Shown piece by piece: positions 14,664-17,360 of a stretch of 17,360 nucleotides of DNA (positions are counted from its first letter, which is position 1; each line of letters begins with the position of its first letter). The notes below the pieces were generated by a model. It was not told where the DNA came from and did no database searches. It was given only the letters and a program-made list of their open reading frames with translations. Both the position numbers and the translations under genes were made by a program. Source of the DNA: JAQGMO01 sp050954505 (GTDB taxonomy: Bacteria; Pseudomonadota; Gammaproteobacteria; Burkholderiales; Burkholderiaceae_D); contig JBPBPY010000276.1 in NCBI GenBank assembly GCA_050954505.1, positions 1 to 17,360 of the forward strand. Reading direction: 5' to 3'.

Positions 14664-15749
14664 ATGTCCAGAATGAATCAACGCAGCACATTCGCGGCAG
14701 TCGCCCTGCTTGGTCTGCTCAGTGCATGCAGTACGCCACGCAATGCGGCACCTGTGGTCGAACGCTCGCCCTCGCTGTACACCGGCACCCGGCCGGCCGA
14801 TGCCTCGCGCGCCTCAGACGGCAGTAAAGCTGCTGTGCCGGGCCGCGGCTATTACATGGTTCGCCGTGGCGACTCGCTGCTTCGCATTGCCCAGCAAAAT
14901 AGCCAAACCATGCGCGACCTGGTGGCCTGGAACAACCTGGCCAATGCCAACGACATCAAGGTCGACCAGGTCTTGCGGGTGCTGCCACCCGATGGCAGCA
15001 GCATGGGAGGCAACGGCATGGCGCTGGGCGCAGGCGAGGGTGCGCAGACATCGAGCATCGCCAGCAGTTCCGGCGTCGAGGTGCGGCCGCTGAACGTGCC
15101 ACCGGCTCCAGGGGGCAATACGGCTGCAGGCGCCACGGCGTCCTCGGCGTTCTCGGCAGCAGCGGTGCACAAGTCTTCCCCGCGCGGCGAAAAACGGCCC
15201 TATACTGAAAGCGTGATGGAAGAAATGCAGCGTGGTGACGGCGCCGCAGCGGCTTCGACCGCCAGTGCGCGCCCGGCCGAAAAAGGCATGGACAAGGGGT
15301 CCGACAAGGGTTCCGAGAAGCCGGCTGACAAGGCGGCGGAAAAACCTGCCGAGCATGCTGCTGCAGCGGCCGACGCAGCCGGTGATGGCGGTGGCTGGGC
15401 CTGGCCTGCAGAAGGCAAGGTTACCGGTACCTTTGCCAACAGCAAAAAAGGCATCGACATCGGTGGCAAGAGCGGTCAGCCAGTCATGGCGGCGCGTGCC
15501 GGTACGGTCATGTACGCCAGCAGTGTGCGCGGCTACGGCAACTTGGTCATCATCCGGCATACCACCACGCTGTTGACCGCCTATGCCCACAACAAGACCA
15601 TGCTGGTCAAGGAGGGCCAGACGGTGCGCAAGGGACAGAAGATTGCCGAGATGGGCAATACCGATACCGATTCAGTAAAGCTGCATTTCGAAGTGCGCCA
15701 GGATGGCAAGCCGGCCGACCCAGCCAAGTTCCTGCCGGCGCGCCAATAG
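14664..15749 (+). CDS. nlpD: NlpD-type lipoprotein with LysM and degenerate LytM (M23) domain
   Basis: NlpD is an outer-membrane lipoprotein that activates the septal amidase AmiC during daughter-cell separation. The 361-residue protein starts with a lipoprotein signal peptide ending in the lipobox LLSAC (C22). A LysM peptidoglycan-binding domain spans about 63-108 (YMVRRGDSLLRIAQQNSQ). Residues 110-240 are a low-complexity linker, with Lys/Asp/Glu-rich KGxDKG-like repeats at about 210-230. The M23 domain is at about 245-360 (WAWPAEGKVTGTFANSKKGI). The first zinc histidine of HxGxD is replaced by Lys (SKKGIDIGG), while AYAHN and LHFEVR are kept, the same kind of degeneracy as in E. coli NlpD. 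It is therefore probably an activator, not an enzyme. ATG 14664 is used; ATG 14673 in frame is an alternative. The rpoS promoter often lies inside nlpD in relatives; I could not locate one. Confidence 0.95.
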   Translation: MSRMNQRSTFAAVALLGLLSACSTPRNAAPVVERSPSLYTGTRPADASRASDGSKAAVPGRGYYMVRRGDSLLRIAQQNSQTMRDLVAWNNLANANDIKVDQVLRVLPPDGSSMGGNGMALGAGEGAQTSSIASSSGVEVRPLNVPPAPGGNTAAGATASSAFSAAAVHKSSPRGEKRPYTESVMEEMQRGDGAAAASTASARPAEKGMDKGSDKGSEKPADKAAEKPAEHAAAAADAAGDGGGWAWPAEGKVTGTFANSKKGIDIGGKSGQPVMAARAGTVMYASSVRGYGNLVIIRHTTTLLTAYAHNKTMLVKEGQTVRKGQKIAEMGNTDTDSVKLHFEVRQDGKPADPAKFLPARQ

Positions 15750-15759
15750 CGAGCAAGCC

Positions 15760-16842
15760 ATGTCCATCAAGCCTCGAGCCAAGACGATCCCCGATGACGA
15801 ATGTCAGCGGACGTCAGGATTGGGGTCTGCGGCCGGGCGGCCTGGCGAGGGCCGGGAAGTCGATGATGACAACGACAATAGCGATGGTGATGGCCTCGGG
15901 CTCGATGGCACACCGTGCCGTGGGCCGGCCGAGGAAGAAGACGCTCTGCACCAGGACCTGCCGCTGGAGAGCGTGGAAGAGCTCAAGCGCGTCCTGGCGG
16001 CGGAACTGTCGACCGACACCACCCAGCATTATTTGAATCAGATCGGCACCAGGTCCTTGCTCAGTGCCACCGAGGAAGCGGGACAGGCGACGCTGGCCAA
16101 GCAGGGCAGCTTCGTCGCGCGCCAGATCATGATCGAACACAATCTGCGCCTCGTGGTATCGATCGCCAAGCATTACATCAATCGCGGCGTGGCGCTGCTG
16201 GACATGATCGAGGAAGGCAACCTTGGCTTGATGCGGGCAATCGACAAGTTCGAGCCCGACCGGGGATTCCGCTTTTCCACCTACGCGACCTGGTGGATAC
16301 GCCAGAGCATCGAGCGCGCGATCATGAACCAGGCGCGCACTGTGCGCCTGCCGGTACATATGGTGCGTGAACTGAACCAGATCCTGCGCGCCAAATATCA
16401 TCTGGAAGCCCGGCTTCGCGACGGCCGCGAAGCCAGCGTCGAAGACATTGCCCATCTGGTCGAGCGTCCCGTCGATGAGGTACAGAACATCCTGGGCTTT
16501 TCCGAACATCCTGCTTCGCTCGATGCACCTCTGGATGGTGACCCGGCGGTGTGCCTGATTGACCTGCTGCCCGACGAGGGTGACGACGGTCCCGAGAACC
16601 TGGCCCGGCAGCATGAACTCACGCTGCTGGTGCGTACCTGGCTGGCCGGTATGCCGGACAAGCAGTGCATGGTGATCACGCGCCGTTTCGGCCTCGACCA
16701 GGGCGACCCGGCCACGCTCGAAGAGCTGACCCATGACATGGGCGTGACGCGGGAGCGTGTACGGCAAATCCAGCAGGAGGCACTGCACAAGCTCAAACGC
16801 GCGCTGGCGGCACGAGGGCTGGGGCGCGATGCCTTGTTTTGA
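15760..16842 (+). CDS. rpoS: RNA polymerase sigma factor RpoS (sigma-38)
   Basis: RpoS directs RNA polymerase to general stress and stationary-phase promoters. The 360-residue protein has region 1.2 starting near 86 (DTTQHYLNQIG). Region 2 contains IEHNLRLVVSIAKHY, DMIEEGNLGLMRAIDKFEPD and GFRFSTYATWWIRQSIERAIMNQ, with region 2.4 at about 170-190. QARTVRLPVHMVRELN begins region 3. Region 4 has RRFGLDQGDPATLEEL and the helix-turn-helix GVTRERVRQIQQEALHKLK. It ends in DALF, like EALF in E. coli RpoS, and follows nlpD, which separates it from RpoD and RpoH. The N terminus is about 29 residues longer than in E. coli and acidic (about 34-62). ATG 15760 lies 10 bases after the nlpD stop with a weak ribosome site; the open frame upstream to 15703 overlaps nlpD and is unlikely to be used. 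Confidence 0.96.
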   Translation: MSIKPRAKTIPDDECQRTSGLGSAAGRPGEGREVDDDNDNSDGDGLGLDGTPCRGPAEEEDALHQDLPLESVEELKRVLAAELSTDTTQHYLNQIGTRSLLSATEEAGQATLAKQGSFVARQIMIEHNLRLVVSIAKHYINRGVALLDMIEEGNLGLMRAIDKFEPDRGFRFSTYATWWIRQSIERAIMNQARTVRLPVHMVRELNQILRAKYHLEARLRDGREASVEDIAHLVERPVDEVQNILGFSEHPASLDAPLDGDPAVCLIDLLPDEGDDGPENLARQHELTLLVRTWLAGMPDKQCMVITRRFGLDQGDPATLEELTHDMGVTRERVRQIQQEALHKLKRALAARGLGRDALF

Positions 16843-16849
16843 TGCGCTT

Positions 16850-16866
16850 TGCCACGCTTCGTGGCA
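16850..16866. other. Small inverted repeat after rpoS
   Basis: TGCCACG (16850-16856) and CGTGGCA (16860-16866) pair perfectly around CTT, 7 bases after the rpoS stop. No T-run follows on either strand. It may end or stabilise the rpoS mRNA, but it is not a canonical terminator. Confidence 0.4.
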
Positions 16867-16918
16867 CAATGCCAGCCCCGCCGGTTTCCCATCCACTGTC
16901 TGTCTACTCCGCCTGATT

Positions 16919-17360
16919 ATGCCGCCCCTGCTTATCGACATCGAATCCCTTGACATGGACGCCCGTGGTGTTGGCCACCTGCAGAACGCGGACGGTTCGA
17001 CCGGCAAGGTCATCTTCGTCGAAGGGGCGTTGCCGGGCGAGCGCGTCAGTTTCCAGTCATTTCGGCGCAAGTCGAAATGGGAAGCGGCCAAACTGGTGGA
17101 GATCCATCGCGAAGCTGCGCTGCGGGTTACGCCGCCATGCATCTATTTCGGCACCTGCGGTGGCTGCGCCATGCAGCACTTGGAGGCCAGTGCCCAGGTT
17201 GCCACCAAGCAGAGGGTACTGGAAGACAATCTGAAACACATTGGCAAGGTGCGGGCGGGCACGATGCTGCGTCCTGTCCATGGACCGACCTGGCGTTACC
17301 GTTACCGTGCCAGGCTGTCGGTGCGTCATGTCTCGCGCAAGGGTGGGGTGCTGATCGGTT
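16919..17360 (+). CDS. rlmD: 23S rRNA (uracil-5-)-methyltransferase RlmD, N-terminal part (3' end outside window)
   Basis: RlmD/RumA (EC 2.1.1.190) makes m5U1939 in E. coli 23S rRNA using S-adenosylmethionine. The 147 visible codons cover an N-terminal TRAM-like domain (about 1-65: DIESLDMDARGVGHL, KVIFVEGALPGERV). The Fe-S cysteine motif C74-X5-C80-X2-C83 (PPCIYFGTCGGCAMQHL), which is typical of RlmD-type enzymes, comes next. The beginning of the central domain follows (WRYRYRARLSVR). The methyltransferase domain, the fourth cluster cysteine and the catalytic cysteine lie beyond the window. TrmA lacks the Fe-S motif, and RlmC has one but is shorter and lacks the TRAM domain, so RlmD is preferred. 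No Shine-Dalgarno sequence precedes ATG 16919. It is 76 bases downstream of rpoS on the same strand. Confidence 0.92.
   Translation, partial: MPPLLIDIESLDMDARGVGHLQNADGSTGKVIFVEGALPGERVSFQSFRRKSKWEAAKLVEIHREAALRVTPPCIYFGTCGGCAMQHLEASAQVATKQRVLEDNLKHIGKVRAGTMLRPVHGPTWRYRYRARLSVRHVSRKGGVLIG

Noticed and set aside
16849..16870. TTGCCA and CACAAT as a promoter for rlmD
   Set aside because: Spacing is only 10 bases, and the elements form the two arms of an inverted repeat rather than a promoter.

Overview
This is a chromosomal window of about 60% GC that looks like a member of the Burkholderiales (Betaproteobacteria), most likely Oxalobacteraceae. The evidence is the gene order sucA-sucB-lpdA-zapE, the block surE-pcm-nlpD-rpoS-rlmD, the long N-terminal extension on Pcm, and TAAAAT -10 boxes placed almost on start codons. 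The family assignment is inferred from remembered gene organisation, not from a search.

Layout. Positions 1-4647 carry the 2-oxoglutarate dehydrogenase complex: the C-terminal part of sucA (E1, cut by the window edge), sucB (E2) and lpdA (E3). A strong hairpin lies after sucA. Canonical intrinsic terminators lie after sucB, only about 20 bases before lpdA, and after lpdA. Positions 4782-6904 hold zapE, translationally coupled (ATGA) to an uncharacterised exported coiled-coil protein. A 270-base convergent gap rich in inverted repeats and containing a GCAAT pentanucleotide repeat separates these from a minus-strand PP2C-type phosphatase (7175-7981). A 493-base divergent spacer leads to a small YdcH/DUF465-type protein and then a DinG/YoaA-type Fe-S helicase. 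Next come a 482-base spacer, whose right part is a strikingly AT-rich island with nested inverted repeats, and an orphan protein built almost entirely of TPR repeats (11370-12710). The rest is the stationary-phase and cell-envelope block: surE, pcm (ATGA overlap), nlpD and rpoS, then the start of rlmD, cut by the right edge.

How the genes work together. The first block is central metabolism (TCA cycle). The last block couples damage repair in resting cells (SurE nucleotidase, Pcm isoaspartyl repair), septal peptidoglycan hydrolase control (NlpD) and the general stress sigma factor RpoS. ZapE and NlpD both relate to cell division in known systems. The middle genes (exported protein, PP2C phosphatase, YdcH, helicase, TPR protein) have no obvious shared pathway.

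I see no mobile element, CRISPR array, tRNA or rRNA, and no convincing new multi-gene system. The most interesting unexplained items are the AT-rich nested palindrome before the TPR gene, the terminator just before lpdA, the repeat-rich convergent spacer, and the exported CX8C coiled-coil protein coupled to zapE.
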